A DNA stretch of 64,000 nucleotides from Psychroserpens sp. SPM9 (GTDB taxonomy: Bacteria; Bacteroidota; Bacteroidia; Flavobacteriales; Flavobacteriaceae), in contig NZ_JANZNR010000005.1 of the NCBI RefSeq assembly GCF_025153525.1, positions 186,001-250,000 on the forward strand, read 5' to 3'. This document shows, piece after piece, positions 8,657 through 17,799 of the stretch (positions within the stretch are counted from its first letter, which is position 1; each line of letters opens with the position of its first letter). The position numbers were made by a program, and so were the translations under genes. A model generated the notes under the pieces. It saw only the letters and a list, made by a program, of their open reading frames with translations, ran no database searches and was not told where the DNA came from.

Positions 8657-9603
8657 GACATATACCATCATGGATACGAGTACCTCTTGTATTCTTTATA
8701 ATTTTCGGACTCACAGAATACGTCATCGATTCTGGTAATGAACCTGCGTTTATAGCAGAACCACTGGTATCGTTATTTTTGTTACTTGTATTTCTAATAC
8801 TCGTCGCTATTGAGGGCATCGTTGGTGCTTTAGATAATGTACTATATCAAAGTTTAGATGCTGAAGCAAAAGCACGATATGACGCTAAAAAACAAGCACC
8901 TTCTAAGTTGATAACCTGGTTTAAAACTCAATACAAAAAATCATTAGGTCAAAAACCTCTTGAAGAAGAACATGATATCATTCTCGATCACAATTACGAT
9001 GGGATACGTGAATTAGATAACGATTTACCACCATGGTGGTTATATGGGTTCTATGCTTCCATCATTTTTGCAGCTGTGTATTTAGTTAAATATCATGTCT
9101 TTAATGGAGACACACAGTTTGACGAATTAGAAGCCGATATCGCACAAGCTAAAATTGATATTGAAGCCTACAAAAAGACCGCAAAAGACTTAGTCGATTT
9201 TAATACAGTAACCATTTTAACTGAAGCTTCAGATTTAGCGAACGGAAAATCCATTTTCGAAACCAATTGTATCGCTTGTCATAAAGCTGATGGTGGCGGC
9301 GGAATTGGTCCGAACCTAACCGACAACTATTGGGTGTTAGGTGGTGGTATTAAAAATGTATTTAAAACCATTTCTGAAGGTGGTCGTGATGGTAAAGGTA
9401 TGATTGCTTGGAAACAAAGTTTAAAACCATCCGAAATCGCTCAAGTAGCAAGCTATGTTTTAAATTTTGAAGGTACCACTCCTGCCGAACCTAAAGCTCC
9501 AGAAGGAGATCTGTGGGTTAGTGAAGAAGCACCAGTTGAAGACATTACTACTGAAGCCATTGAAACTAAAACAGATTCTGTTAGTACCATAGAAGAACAC
9601 TAA
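8653..9603 (+). CDS. ccoP: cbb3 cytochrome c oxidase subunit III (CcoP), single heme c
   Basis: A 316-residue membrane-bound cytochrome c. Two hydrophobic helices lie near the N-terminus (about 7-25 and 35-58) and a third at about 133-152 (WWLYGFYASIIF). A single cytochrome c domain follows, with CIACH at 206-210, GIGPNLTDNYW and a likely axial Met in GKGMIAW. Proteobacterial CcoP carries two CXXCH motifs; only one is present here. The last 40 residues are acidic and low-complexity. It passes electrons to CcoNO. Confidence 0.92.
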   Translation: MRHIPSWIRVPLVFFIIFGLTEYVIDSGNEPAFIAEPLVSLFLLLVFLILVAIEGIVGALDNVLYQSLDAEAKARYDAKKQAPSKLITWFKTQYKKSLGQKPLEEEHDIILDHNYDGIRELDNDLPPWWLYGFYASIIFAAVYLVKYHVFNGDTQFDELEADIAQAKIDIEAYKKTAKDLVDFNTVTILTEASDLANGKSIFETNCIACHKADGGGGIGPNLTDNYWVLGGGIKNVFKTISEGGRDGKGMIAWKQSLKPSEIAQVASYVLNFEGTTPAEPKAPEGDLWVSEEAPVEDITTEAIETKTDSVSTIEEH

Positions 9604-9605
9604 AA

Positions 9606-11030
9606 ATGGAAACACCCAACAACGAAAGTTTTAGAGATACCATCGGGACACTTACCGATGACGGAAAACGCGCTTGGGTGTATCCTAAAAAACCAAGTGG
9701 TCGGTATTACGAGAAGCGTAAAATTGTAAGTTATAGTCTCCTCATATTTTTATTTGCTGCGCCGTTTATTAAAATTAACGGGAATCAGTTTCTGCTCTTT
9801 AATGTTTTAGAGCGTCGCTTTAATATTTTCGGCTTTCCGTTTTGGCCACAAGACTTTTACTTATTTGTTATTTCAATGCTTATAGGTGTGGTTTTTGTCA
9901 CCTTATTCACCGTGGGTTTTGGTCGGATTTTCTGCGGATGGATTTGCCCTCAAACTATTTTCATGGAAATGGTCTTCCGAAGAATAGAATACTGGATTGA
10001 TGGCGATAGAAATAAACAACGAAAACTAGACAAACAACCATGGAATGCTGAAAAAATCAGAAAGCGACTGCTCAAATGGTTTGTATTTTTAGTGATTTCA
10101 TTTCTTATCGCTAATGTGTTTTTAGCCTACTTAATTGGGAGCGACAAACTCTTAAACTATATAATCGACGGTCCCTTTAAACATTTAGGAACCTTGTTTC
10201 CACTCATTATTTTTACAGCAGTCTTCTATTTCGTATTTGCCTGGTTTAGAGAACAAGTGTGCATTATTGCTTGTCCGTATGGTCGATTACAAGGCGTATT
10301 ACTCGATAACAAATCTATTGTAGTGGCTTACGATCACAAACGTGGTGAAGGCGATAATGGTCGAAAAAAATTCAGAAAAAATGAAGATCGTCAAGCTCTC
10401 GGACATGGAGATTGCATCGATTGCTTCCAATGTGTTCATGTATGTCCTACAGGTATTGATATTAGAAATGGAACACAATTAGAATGTGTCAACTGTACAG
10501 CGTGCATTGACGAATGTGACCATATTATGGAGAGTATTAATCTTCCTAAAGGCTTGATTCGCTATGCTAGTGAAGATAATATCGAACAAAAAAAGAAATT
10601 TGAATTTACACCAAGGTTAAAAGGATATACAGCAGTGTTGGTTATCTTAATCGGACTCTTATCTGGACTTCTAATGCTTAGAAATGATGTTGAAGCCAGA
10701 ATTCTTAGATTACCTGGTCAATTATATGAAAAGAAAGGAGAGGACATTATCAGCAATGTATTTACTTATAAATTGATTAATAAAACTACTGATACGATAT
10801 CTGATGTTAGTTTCAAATTGCGCCATTATAAAGGCGTTATAAAACTGGTATCGACATCAGAAAAATTTATGGTGCCAGCACAAGGTTTAGCAGAAGGCAC
10901 ACTATTTATTGAAATAGATAAAAAAGAACTTAAAGGTGATAAAAACAAGCTTTTAATTGAAGTATATAATAACAATGAATTGATTGAAACCACAACGGTT
11001 AATTTTTTAGGACCGAGAAGTTATAATTGA
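9606..11030 (+). CDS. ccoG: CcoG cytochrome c oxidase accessory ferredoxin-like protein
   Basis: A 474-residue membrane protein of the CcoG/RdxA/FixG family. Membrane helices lie in the first 220 residues, with the Cys motifs CGWICPQ and CIIACPYGR. Two 4Fe-4S motifs follow (CIDCFQCVHVCPTG and CVNCTACIDECD), then another helix and an Ig-like periplasmic domain. CcoG reduces Cu(II) for cbb3 assembly. It starts two bases after ccoP. The gap after it (205 bases) is unusually long for this operon and holds a hairpin-rich element. Confidence 0.94.
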   Translation: METPNNESFRDTIGTLTDDGKRAWVYPKKPSGRYYEKRKIVSYSLLIFLFAAPFIKINGNQFLLFNVLERRFNIFGFPFWPQDFYLFVISMLIGVVFVTLFTVGFGRIFCGWICPQTIFMEMVFRRIEYWIDGDRNKQRKLDKQPWNAEKIRKRLLKWFVFLVISFLIANVFLAYLIGSDKLLNYIIDGPFKHLGTLFPLIIFTAVFYFVFAWFREQVCIIACPYGRLQGVLLDNKSIVVAYDHKRGEGDNGRKKFRKNEDRQALGHGDCIDCFQCVHVCPTGIDIRNGTQLECVNCTACIDECDHIMESINLPKGLIRYASEDNIEQKKKFEFTPRLKGYTAVLVILIGLLSGLLMLRNDVEARILRLPGQLYEKKGEDIISNVFTYKLINKTTDTISDVSFKLRHYKGVIKLVSTSEKFMVPAQGLAEGTLFIEIDKKELKGDKNKLLIEVYNNNELIETTTVNFLGPRSYN

Positions 11031-11061
11031 TACCAATTGAGCATAAAAAGACAATCGCATT

Positions 11062-11217
11062 AAGGATTGAAACGGCATCCTTTTTATTTGAGGGCTGAGC
11101 GCAGTCGAAGACAGCCAATAAAAAGATACAGTAGAAAGCCTGACCCTTTTGATGGGAATGAGAAAGGGTAATGCACAACAAATTATTAATAATGAGATCC
11201 TGAAACAAGTTCAGGAT
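11062..11217. repeat. Hairpin-rich intergenic repeat element inside the cco operon
   Basis: Four consecutive inverted repeats fill this gap. They are AAGGAT/ATCCTT (11062-11067 with 11077-11082); TTTTTATT plus GGCTG paired with CAGCC plus AATAAAAA (11081-11124); ACCCTTT/AAAGGGT (11143-11149 with 11163-11169); and ATCCTGAA/TTCAGGAT (11197-11204 with 11210-11217). The words GAGCGCAGTCGAAG and ATCCTGAAACAAGTTCAG are, from memory, recurrent in flavobacterial noncoding DNA; I could not search. The short frames crossing it are not genes. It may be a dispersed repeat or a structured RNA segment between ccoG and ccoH. Confidence 0.65.
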
Positions 11218-11235
11218 GACCAAATAAATAAGGAT

Positions 11236-11682
11236 ATGAAATTAAATTGGGGAACAGGAATCGTACTCGCATTTATAGGCTTTATCAGTTTTATCTTGTA
11301 CTTCGTAGTACACATGAATACAACTAAAAAGTACGATACGTCATTAGTGACTGAAAACTATTACAAAGCCGAATTAGAATATCAAAATGATATTGATAAA
11401 GAAACGAATGCTAAAAATTTAGTGTCAAATATTTCGTGGAAACGCTCCGATACAGGCTTAGAAATCACGTTTCCTTTATCAATGAACGAAAAAGACATCA
11501 CTGGAAAAGTGTTCCTATATAGACCATCTAATGAACATGTAGACTTTGAAACTGCAATTTCATTGTCTCACCACACTTTGCTCATACCTGACAAACGTTT
11601 ATTGGATGGTCGTTGGAACATCAAAGTCGATTGGCAATATAAAGGAAAATCATATCTCTACAAAAAGGAAATCGTTTACTAA
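11236..11682 (+). CDS. ccoH: CcoH/FixH-family protein
   Basis: A 148-residue protein with one N-terminal membrane helix (about 6-27) and a periplasmic beta-rich domain, the FixH/CcoH layout. FixH/CcoH helps assemble cbb3 oxidase alongside the CcoI pump. I place the start at the ATG of MKLNWG (11236). A longer frame from 11149 would translate the intergenic hairpin element into a hydrophilic N-terminus and put the helix too far in. The stop overlaps the next gene's start by one base. Confidence 0.85.
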   Translation: MKLNWGTGIVLAFIGFISFILYFVVHMNTTKKYDTSLVTENYYKAELEYQNDIDKETNAKNLVSNISWKRSDTGLEITFPLSMNEKDITGKVFLYRPSNEHVDFETAISLSHHTLLIPDKRLLDGRWNIKVDWQYKGKSYLYKKEIVY

Positions 11683-12386
11683 TGATGCTTTGGTCTGCAC
11701 TCATATTTGGTCTTTTAGGAAGTTTTCACTGCATCGGAATGTGCGGTCCTATTGCTTTTATGTTACCTGTAGACAGAACTAATTCTATAAAAAAAGGTGT
11801 TCAGATTTTCTCTTATCACTTCGGAAGGCTTCTTGCTTATGGACTCATCGGACTCGTATTTGGTTTGATTGGTAAAGGGTTATATCTCTTTGGAGTACAA
11901 CAACAGTTATCTATAGTTATAGGGATTATAATGATTGCTGTTGTTTATATTCCAACTCCAACTTTTAATGCCTACAACTTTTCCAAGCCTTTATATCGAA
12001 TCATTTCAAAAGTAAAGTCATCATTGGGAAACGCTTTAAAAAAGAAAACAGTTGACACCTTTTTAACCATAGGATTTTTAAATGGGTTTTTACCTTGCGG
12101 ATTAGTATATATGGCTGTTTTTGCTTCTTTAGCCATGCAAAATGCGGTTCAAGGAAGCTTATATATGCTATTGTTTGGTTTGGGAACTATACCATTAATG
12201 ACCACAGCGATTTACTTGGGTAGGTTTTTAAATTCTGGCATTAAACAACGCATTCAAAAAGCAATTCCTGTATTTGTTATCATCATAGGAGTCTTATTCA
12301 TTATTCGTGGTTTAGGGTTAGGGATTCCATACTTGTCACCTGCTCCTTTTACAAATGTGGTTTCTAGTACAATGGAATGTCATTGA
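11682..12386 (+). CDS. SafE/TauE-type membrane protein of the cco cluster
   Basis: A 234-residue membrane protein with about six helices. It opens with GLLGSFHCIGMCGPIAF, the Cys motif of the DsbD-like/SafE family that accompanies ccoGHI in many bacteria (often called CcoI-associated or CycZ-like). A second Cys motif, GFLPCGLVYMA, starts the other half. The two conserved Cys-containing repeats suggest metal or thiol transport for oxidase assembly. It is the last gene of the oxidase operon; its stop codon touches the operator of the next unit. Confidence 0.82.
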   Translation: MMLWSALIFGLLGSFHCIGMCGPIAFMLPVDRTNSIKKGVQIFSYHFGRLLAYGLIGLVFGLIGKGLYLFGVQQQLSIVIGIIMIAVVYIPTPTFNAYNFSKPLYRIISKVKSSLGNALKKKTVDTFLTIGFLNGFLPCGLVYMAVFASLAMQNAVQGSLYMLLFGLGTIPLMTTAIYLGRFLNSGIKQRIQKAIPVFVIIIGVLFIIRGLGLGIPYLSPAPFTNVVSSTMECH

Positions 12387-12429
12387 TGACTTATATCATA
12401 GTTTTTCAGAAACATAATTAGTAATTTAC
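12386..12429 (+). promoter_or_regulatory. Fnr-type operator and -7 element before the usp operon
   Basis: The operator ATGACTTATATCAT at 12386-12399 is identical to the ccoS operator. A degenerate -7 element, TAATTTAC, begins at 12422, again 29.5 bases from the operator centre. The predicted transcription start is near 12434 and the leader is about 15 bases. The operator begins on the last base of the preceding stop codon, so it starts a separate transcript right behind the cco operon. Confidence 0.65.
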
Positions 12430-12448
12430 TGTTCTAAATTAGAAAACG

Positions 12449-13246
12449 ATGAAAAACATTCTACTTCTTACAGATTTTTCTGATAACGCGTTTAATGCGA
12501 TACGTTATGCGGTACAGTTTTTTAAATCAGAAAGTTGTAATTTTTACCTCATGCATGTATGTAAAGTCAAATCTTTTATCTCTGATGATTTGATGCTTTC
12601 GTCTCAAGACAGTATTTATGACTCTATAATTGTAGAACCTAAAGACAAACTCAGTCAACTTATAAAAGAACTAAAAGAAGAATTTACTAATAGAGAGCTT
12701 CGTATAGAAACTATTATTGATTTTGATCTCTTTACTGATGCTATTAACCAAGTCATCAGCACAAAAGATATTGACCTTGTGGTGATGGGGAGTAATGGCA
12801 TTACTGGAGCTAGCGAAATTATTTTTGGTTCTAATACAGCTAATGTCATCAGAAAAGTAAAATGTAAGACATTAATTATTCCTGAAGGCTATCGTTTTAA
12901 AAGTGTAAAGGAGGTATTGTTTCCTATAACATCTGATGATGACCTAACGGAAAGCACATTAGAAGACATCGTTACCTTTATTAATTCATATAAACTGCAT
13001 ACTCATATCTTACAACTTAATTCGCATAACAATCTGGCTGAAACCATAATGTCTAAACTACCTGATAGTGATTTCAAAACCATAAATGATGTCCCTTTCG
13101 AACATGCAATTTCTAGTTATCTCCAGACTAACACTATCGATTTAACCCTATTTTTAGAACATTCAAAAACTTTTTTAGAACGGATATTTAAGGCTTCACC
13201 TGCAAAAAATATCGCCAATCCTTTATTAATTTTTCATACTTATTAA
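12449..13246 (+). CDS. Universal stress protein (UspA family)
   Basis: A 265-residue cytoplasmic protein. The first half is a recognisable Usp domain: LLLTDFSDNAFNA at the start and the nucleotide-loop-like VVMGSNGITGASEIIFGSNT at about 110-130. The second half is a degenerate Usp copy without the glycine loop. Tandem-Usp proteins of this length are common in Bacteroidota. The predicted Fnr-type promoter and the location behind the cbb3 genes suggest a role in low-oxygen stress, which is inference. Confidence 0.88.
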   Translation: MKNILLLTDFSDNAFNAIRYAVQFFKSESCNFYLMHVCKVKSFISDDLMLSSQDSIYDSIIVEPKDKLSQLIKELKEEFTNRELRIETIIDFDLFTDAINQVISTKDIDLVVMGSNGITGASEIIFGSNTANVIRKVKCKTLIIPEGYRFKSVKEVLFPITSDDDLTESTLEDIVTFINSYKLHTHILQLNSHNNLAETIMSKLPDSDFKTINDVPFEHAISSYLQTNTIDLTLFLEHSKTFLERIFKASPAKNIANPLLIFHTY

Positions 13247-13272
13247 TTCGAATCATAAAACATAACAAACAC

Positions 13273-13722
13273 ATGATTAAAAACTTAACATCAAAAGACT
13301 GCGACTTTATTTTAAGTCATAATTATATTGGCTATTTATCTTATATTTATTTAGACAAGCCTTATACAGTTCCAATAACCTATTTTTTTAAAGACAATAC
13401 TATTATTTGTTATTCGTCTAATGGTCATAAAATAAATGCCATGCGAAAACATCCGCAGGTATCATTGCAGGTGGCTTCAATTGACACAGTATCAGAATGG
13501 AAATCTGTTTTAGTACATGGTGTTTATAAAGAAATAGAAGGCAGTGAAGCCAAAGCATTACTCCATGAATTTTCTTTAGGTATTAAAGATATTATCATGA
13601 CTATTGAACAAAAAGACTTAGATTACATAAGTGAATTTTCAGCTAAAATCTATAAAGAAGAAACACCTATTGTTTTCATTATCGACATAGAAGGCATGAC
13701 CGGAAAATTAAGAAGAAACTAA
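13273..13722 (+). CDS. Pyridoxamine 5'-phosphate oxidase-like flavin protein
   Basis: A 149-residue protein of the split-barrel FMN-binding superfamily. It carries the motifs IGYLSYIYLDKPYTVPI and YSSNGHKINAMRKHPQVSLQV, which match the flavin-binding strands of the NimA/PNPOx-like group. The reaction is unknown; relatives reduce nitro compounds or bind cofactors. It lies 26 bases after usp and 15 before deoD on the same strand, so it is probably co-transcribed under the same low-oxygen control. Confidence 0.8.
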   Translation: MIKNLTSKDCDFILSHNYIGYLSYIYLDKPYTVPITYFFKDNTIICYSSNGHKINAMRKHPQVSLQVASIDTVSEWKSVLVHGVYKEIEGSEAKALLHEFSLGIKDIIMTIEQKDLDYISEFSAKIYKEETPIVFIIDIEGMTGKLRRN

Positions 13723-13737
13723 TTTTAAAAATCCAGG

Positions 13738-14439
13738 ATGAGTATACATATCGAAGCCCAAAAAGGAGACATTGCCCAAACTGTTTTATTACCAGGAGAT
13801 CCCATGAGAGCCAAATGGATTGCAGAAACCTTTTTAGAGGATTCAAAACAATATAATGATGTTAGAGGTATGTTAGGTTTTACCGGTACTTATAAAGGGA
13901 AACGTGTTTCTGTTCAGGGCACAGGCATGGGCATTCCATCCTGTCTAATTTACTGTCATGAACTCATCAATGATTATGGCGTTAAAAACTTAATTCGGGT
14001 TGGTTCTGCTGGATCTTACCATAAAAACATCAAACTTAGAGACATCGTAATTGCAATGTCTGCATCGTCAACTTCTGGCATAAATAATTCGCGGTTTATA
14101 AATGCCGATTATGCTCCAACAGCAAATTTTGATTTGTTTATGAAAGCAGCTACATACGCTAAGGAAAATCAAATTCCTATCAAAGCTGGAAACGTTTTAT
14201 CATCTGATGAATTCTACGAAGACCACTATGATTCCTATAAAAAATGGGCCGAATTTGGCGTGCTATGTGTAGAAATGGAAACTGCTGGGCTTTATACCAT
14301 AGCTGCAAAACACAATGTAAAAGCATTATCGATTTTAACAATTTCAGATTCTTTGGTTACCAAAAAAACCACATCCTCTAGTGAAAGAGAGTCCTCTTTT
14401 AACACCATGATAGAAATCGCTCTAAACACCTCAGATTAA
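13738..14439 (+). CDS. deoD: Purine-nucleoside phosphorylase, DeoD type
   Basis: A 233-residue enzyme that splits purine (deoxy)ribonucleosides with phosphate for purine salvage. Family signatures are clear: the N-terminal His4 region (MSIHIEA), LPGDPMRAKWIA for phosphate binding, GTGMGIPS, IRVGSAGS, the VEMETAGLY nucleoside-binding stretch and LTISDS with the catalytic Asp. Length matches hexameric bacterial DeoD. It is the last gene of the usp operon, followed by a hairpin terminator. Confidence 0.93.
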   Translation: MSIHIEAQKGDIAQTVLLPGDPMRAKWIAETFLEDSKQYNDVRGMLGFTGTYKGKRVSVQGTGMGIPSCLIYCHELINDYGVKNLIRVGSAGSYHKNIKLRDIVIAMSASSTSGINNSRFINADYAPTANFDLFMKAATYAKENQIPIKAGNVLSSDEFYEDHYDSYKKWAEFGVLCVEMETAGLYTIAAKHNVKALSILTISDSLVTKKTTSSSERESSFNTMIEIALNTSD

Positions 14440-14464
14440 AACAACAATCATTTCATTTTGAATC

Positions 14465-14495
14465 ACAAGGATCAGTAAAGTGATGCCTTGTTTTT
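14465..14495 (+). terminator. Intrinsic terminator after deoD
   Basis: ACAAGG-ATCA pairs with TGAT-(G)-CCTTGT across a GTAAAG loop with one bulged G. A run of five T follows. It lies 26 bases after the deoD stop on the same strand. Confidence 0.7.
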
Positions 14496-14559
14496 AACTT
14501 TTAAAACTTACATCCAATAGTTAGTTTTAGTATCTTTAAAGCAACTAATCAAAATCAAA

Positions 14560-17500
14560 ATGAAAAAATCACTTTCCTTGATGCTATTCTTAGCATCACT
14601 TATGCTCTTTGCTCAAGATATTTCTCTCGATGTATTAAAAAACATGAAACCTCGTAATATTGGTCCGGGCGGAATGTCTGGTCGTGTTACAGCCATTGAT
14701 GTTGTACACAAAAACACAGATATTATGTATGTAGGAACCGCTTCTGGTGGTTTGTGGAAAAGTGAATCTGCAGGAATAACCTGGACACCCATTTTTGATA
14801 ATCAAGTTACAGCTTCAATTGGTGCTGTCGCCATTCAGCAGTCTAATCCTAGTGTCATTTGGGTAGGTACTGGTGAAGGCAATCCTCGTAATAGTTTAAA
14901 TGGTGGTTATGGTATTTTTAAATCTTTAGATGGTGGCAAAAGCTGGATGTCTATGGGCTTAGAAAACACCAGACATATTCATCGCGTTGTTATTGACCCT
15001 ACAAATCCAGATATAGTTTATGTTGGCGCCATAGGATCGCCTTGGGGAGAACATCCAGAACGCGGTGTTTTTAAAACTACAGATGGCGGAAAAACATGGA
15101 AGAACATTTTATTTGCCAATAATAAAACTGGAGTTGCCGATTTGATTATGGATCCTAGCAATCCTAATAAATTAATTGCTGCCATGTGGGAACACAAACG
15201 TGAGCCGTGGTTTTTTAATTCTGGTGGTAAAGGTTCTGCTTTACACATCACTCACGACGGAGGTGCTACCTGGAAAAAAATCACAGATAAAGAAGGCTTT
15301 CCTGAAGGTGATTTAGGTCGCATCGGAGTTGCTATTGCTCCAAATAAGCCCAACATCGTCTATGCCTTAGTTGAAGCTAAAAAAAATGCGCTTTATAAAA
15401 GTGACGATGGCGGATTCAGCTGGAATATGATCAACAATAAAAATGATATTGGAAATCGTCCATTTTATTATTCTGAAATCTATGTCGATCCGCAAAATGA
15501 AAATCGCGTATTTTCAATATATACCTATGTGAATGTTTCCGAAGATGGCGGAAAAAACTTCTCTCAATTGATGCCTGCTTACGGTGTTGATAATGGCGTA
15601 CATCCCGATCATCATGCCTGGTGGATTCATCCTAACGATGGAAGTTTTATGATTGATGGAAACGATGGCGGATTAAATATCACCAGAGATGGCGGAAAAT
15701 CATGGCGCTTTATTGGTAATCTACCAGTCGCTCAGTTTTATCATATTAACGTCGATAACGAAATTCCATACAATGTCTATGGCGGCATGCAAGATAATGG
15801 TTCCTGGAGAGGTCCTGCTTATGTTTGGCGTGACCAAGGAATTCGCAATAGCTACTGGCAGGAAATTAGCTTTGGAGATGGTTTTGACGTCGTGCCAGAC
15901 AAAGACGATTCCAGATACGGATGGTCCATGAGCCAGCAAGGTGCCGTGAGTCGTTACGACTGGCAAACCGGTAATAACTATTCTGTAAAGCCAACACATC
16001 CTGATCCTGATGTCAAATTACGTTTCAACTGGAATTCAGCCATAAATATTGATCCGTTTAATAATAGTACGATTTACTTCGGAAGTCAGTTCGTTCATAA
16101 ATCTACAGATAAAGGTGATACATGGACCGTTATTTCTCCAGATTTAACTACCAACGACCCTGAAAAGCAAAAGCAATCGGAATCTGGCGGACTTACTATG
16201 GATGCCACAGGAGCCGAAAATCATACCACCATACTTGTCATAGAACCATCGCCTCTGGAACAAAATATGCTTTGGGTAGGCACTGATGATGGAAAAGTAC
16301 ATTATACAACCAATGGTGGTGATTCATGGACAGACGTTACAAAAAACATTAAAGGTTTACCAGCTGGAAGTTGGATTGCTCAAATTAAAGCCTCCAACAA
16401 AACAAAAGGGGAAGCACTACTTATTGCTAACGATTACCGTCGTTTTAATTATACGCCTTATGCCTACAGAACTGTTGACTACGGAAAAACATGGACGCGC
16501 ATTGTAGACGCTCAAGATGTTGAAAGCTATACCCTTGCAATTATTGAAGATCCTGAAGAAAAAAATCTTATGTTTTTAGGAACAGATGATGGTTTATACA
16601 TTTCGTTTGACGCCGGAAATAAATGGACCAAATGGACCAACGGTTTTCCAACAGTTTCTGTTAAAGATCTTGTCATTCATCCCAGAGAACAAGATTTAAT
16701 TATTGGAACTTTCGGACGAGCAGCATGGGTTTTAGATGATATTCGTCCGTTACGTGCCTTAGCAAAAAACAAGCAACTCATAAATAACAAGCTCGAACTG
16801 TTTGAACCTCCAACAGCGTATCAGGCGGCATACCAACAACCTACCGGAAGCCGTTTTGGAGCCGACGCCATGTATCATGGTCAAAACAGAGCTTATGGTG
16901 CGCAACTAGCCTATTTTGTTAAAATAGATGCTGAAAAAAAAGCGTCTGAATCTAAGAAAACTAAGAAAAAAGAAGAGGAGGCCAAACCAGATACCAGTGA
17001 AGCTAAAGAAGCAAAGGTAACATGGGATTCTTTACATCTGAAAATCTATGATGGTGAGCGCTTAATTAGAACTCTAAAACGTAAAGCACCAGACACTACC
17101 GGATTGTACAAATGGACATGGTTTATGGATGAGGCAGGTGTCGACTTTCCTTCAAGACGAACCAGAACACGTCGTAATGAACCAGGAGGTGTTTCAGTAA
17201 AACCTGGTATGTATAAAGCGGTCCTGTCTTTTGGTGATCAAACTTCCGAAGAAATGATTAAAGTAGCATCCGATCCAAGACTCAATGTATCTATGGCTAA
17301 TATTAATCAAACATACGACAGTTACAAGCAACTGGAGCATATGCAACAAACTGCTGCCGATGCTATAAAGCAACTCGTTGAGAGTAAAGATATTGCCAAA
17401 GACTATCAATCGCTATTAAGTAAATTAGATAAAAAGAAATACAAAGAGGATATCAAAGCATCTAAAGAGGTCATTAAAAACATCGATAGTATCATTGATA

Positions 17501-17778
17501 AGTTTTTAGGGAAACAAGATAAACGTCAAGGCATCACTAGAAGTCCGGAAGTCACCATAACACAACGCTTAAGACAAGCCAGAGGCTATGTTGGTTCGAG
17601 ACAAAACGGAATTACATCTACTGAAACGACACTAATTAAAAACGCCCAAGATGCGCTTGAAAATGCACTTGATGAAGTCAATCGTTTCTATAGTGAAATC
17701 TGGGCGCCTTACCGCTCAAGAATGGAACAGGTACAAGCCAGTCCGTTTAAAGATATAAAAACTTTCAAATTAAATTAA
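14560..17778 (+). CDS. Secreted BNR/VPS10-like beta-propeller protein
   Basis: A 1072-residue exported protein. The first 19 residues form a signal peptide ending near LMLFAQD. Residues about 35-740 contain many BNR/sortilin-type repeats with the Asp-box pattern (for example SLDGGKSW, TTDGGKTW, THDGGATW, SDDGGFSW, TRDGGKSW), indicating one or two beta-propellers. A Lys/Glu-rich linker follows at about 785-820, then a helical C-terminal region. Proteins of this type in flavobacteria are annotated as glycosyl-hydrolase-like or VPS10-domain proteins; no catalytic residues can be assigned. A secreted S9 peptidase lies 21 bases downstream, suggesting one operon. Confidence 0.8.
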   Translation: MKKSLSLMLFLASLMLFAQDISLDVLKNMKPRNIGPGGMSGRVTAIDVVHKNTDIMYVGTASGGLWKSESAGITWTPIFDNQVTASIGAVAIQQSNPSVIWVGTGEGNPRNSLNGGYGIFKSLDGGKSWMSMGLENTRHIHRVVIDPTNPDIVYVGAIGSPWGEHPERGVFKTTDGGKTWKNILFANNKTGVADLIMDPSNPNKLIAAMWEHKREPWFFNSGGKGSALHITHDGGATWKKITDKEGFPEGDLGRIGVAIAPNKPNIVYALVEAKKNALYKSDDGGFSWNMINNKNDIGNRPFYYSEIYVDPQNENRVFSIYTYVNVSEDGGKNFSQLMPAYGVDNGVHPDHHAWWIHPNDGSFMIDGNDGGLNITRDGGKSWRFIGNLPVAQFYHINVDNEIPYNVYGGMQDNGSWRGPAYVWRDQGIRNSYWQEISFGDGFDVVPDKDDSRYGWSMSQQGAVSRYDWQTGNNYSVKPTHPDPDVKLRFNWNSAINIDPFNNSTIYFGSQFVHKSTDKGDTWTVISPDLTTNDPEKQKQSESGGLTMDATGAENHTTILVIEPSPLEQNMLWVGTDDGKVHYTTNGGDSWTDVTKNIKGLPAGSWIAQIKASNKTKGEALLIANDYRRFNYTPYAYRTVDYGKTWTRIVDAQDVESYTLAIIEDPEEKNLMFLGTDDGLYISFDAGNKWTKWTNGFPTVSVKDLVIHPREQDLIIGTFGRAAWVLDDIRPLRALAKNKQLINNKLELFEPPTAYQAAYQQPTGSRFGADAMYHGQNRAYGAQLAYFVKIDAEKKASESKKTKKKEEEAKPDTSEAKEAKVTWDSLHLKIYDGERLIRTLKRKAPDTTGLYKWTWFMDEAGVDFPSRRTRTRRNEPGGVSVKPGMYKAVLSFGDQTSEEMIKVASDPRLNVSMANINQTYDSYKQLEHMQQTAADAIKQLVESKDIAKDYQSLLSKLDKKKYKEDIKASKEVIKNIDSIIDKFLGKQDKRQGITRSPEVTITQRLRQARGYVGSRQNGITSTETTLIKNAQDALENALDEVNRFYSEIWAPYRSRMEQVQASPFKDIKTFKLN

Positions 17779-17799
17779 CAACACAAAAAAACGAACATT

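Noticed and set aside
8604-8819. Leftward open frame across ccoQ/ccoP
   Set aside because: It overlaps two well-supported genes and has no recognisable feature.
10999-11223. Leftward frame beginning VILNLFQDL between ccoG and ccoH
   Set aside because: It is a translation of the hairpin repeat element; the peptide arises from the palindrome ATCCTGAA/TTCAGGAT and has no protein features.
11149-11235. N-terminal extension of ccoH
   Set aside because: It encodes hydrophilic residues from the repeat element and would displace the membrane helix; the ATG at 11236 fits the family.
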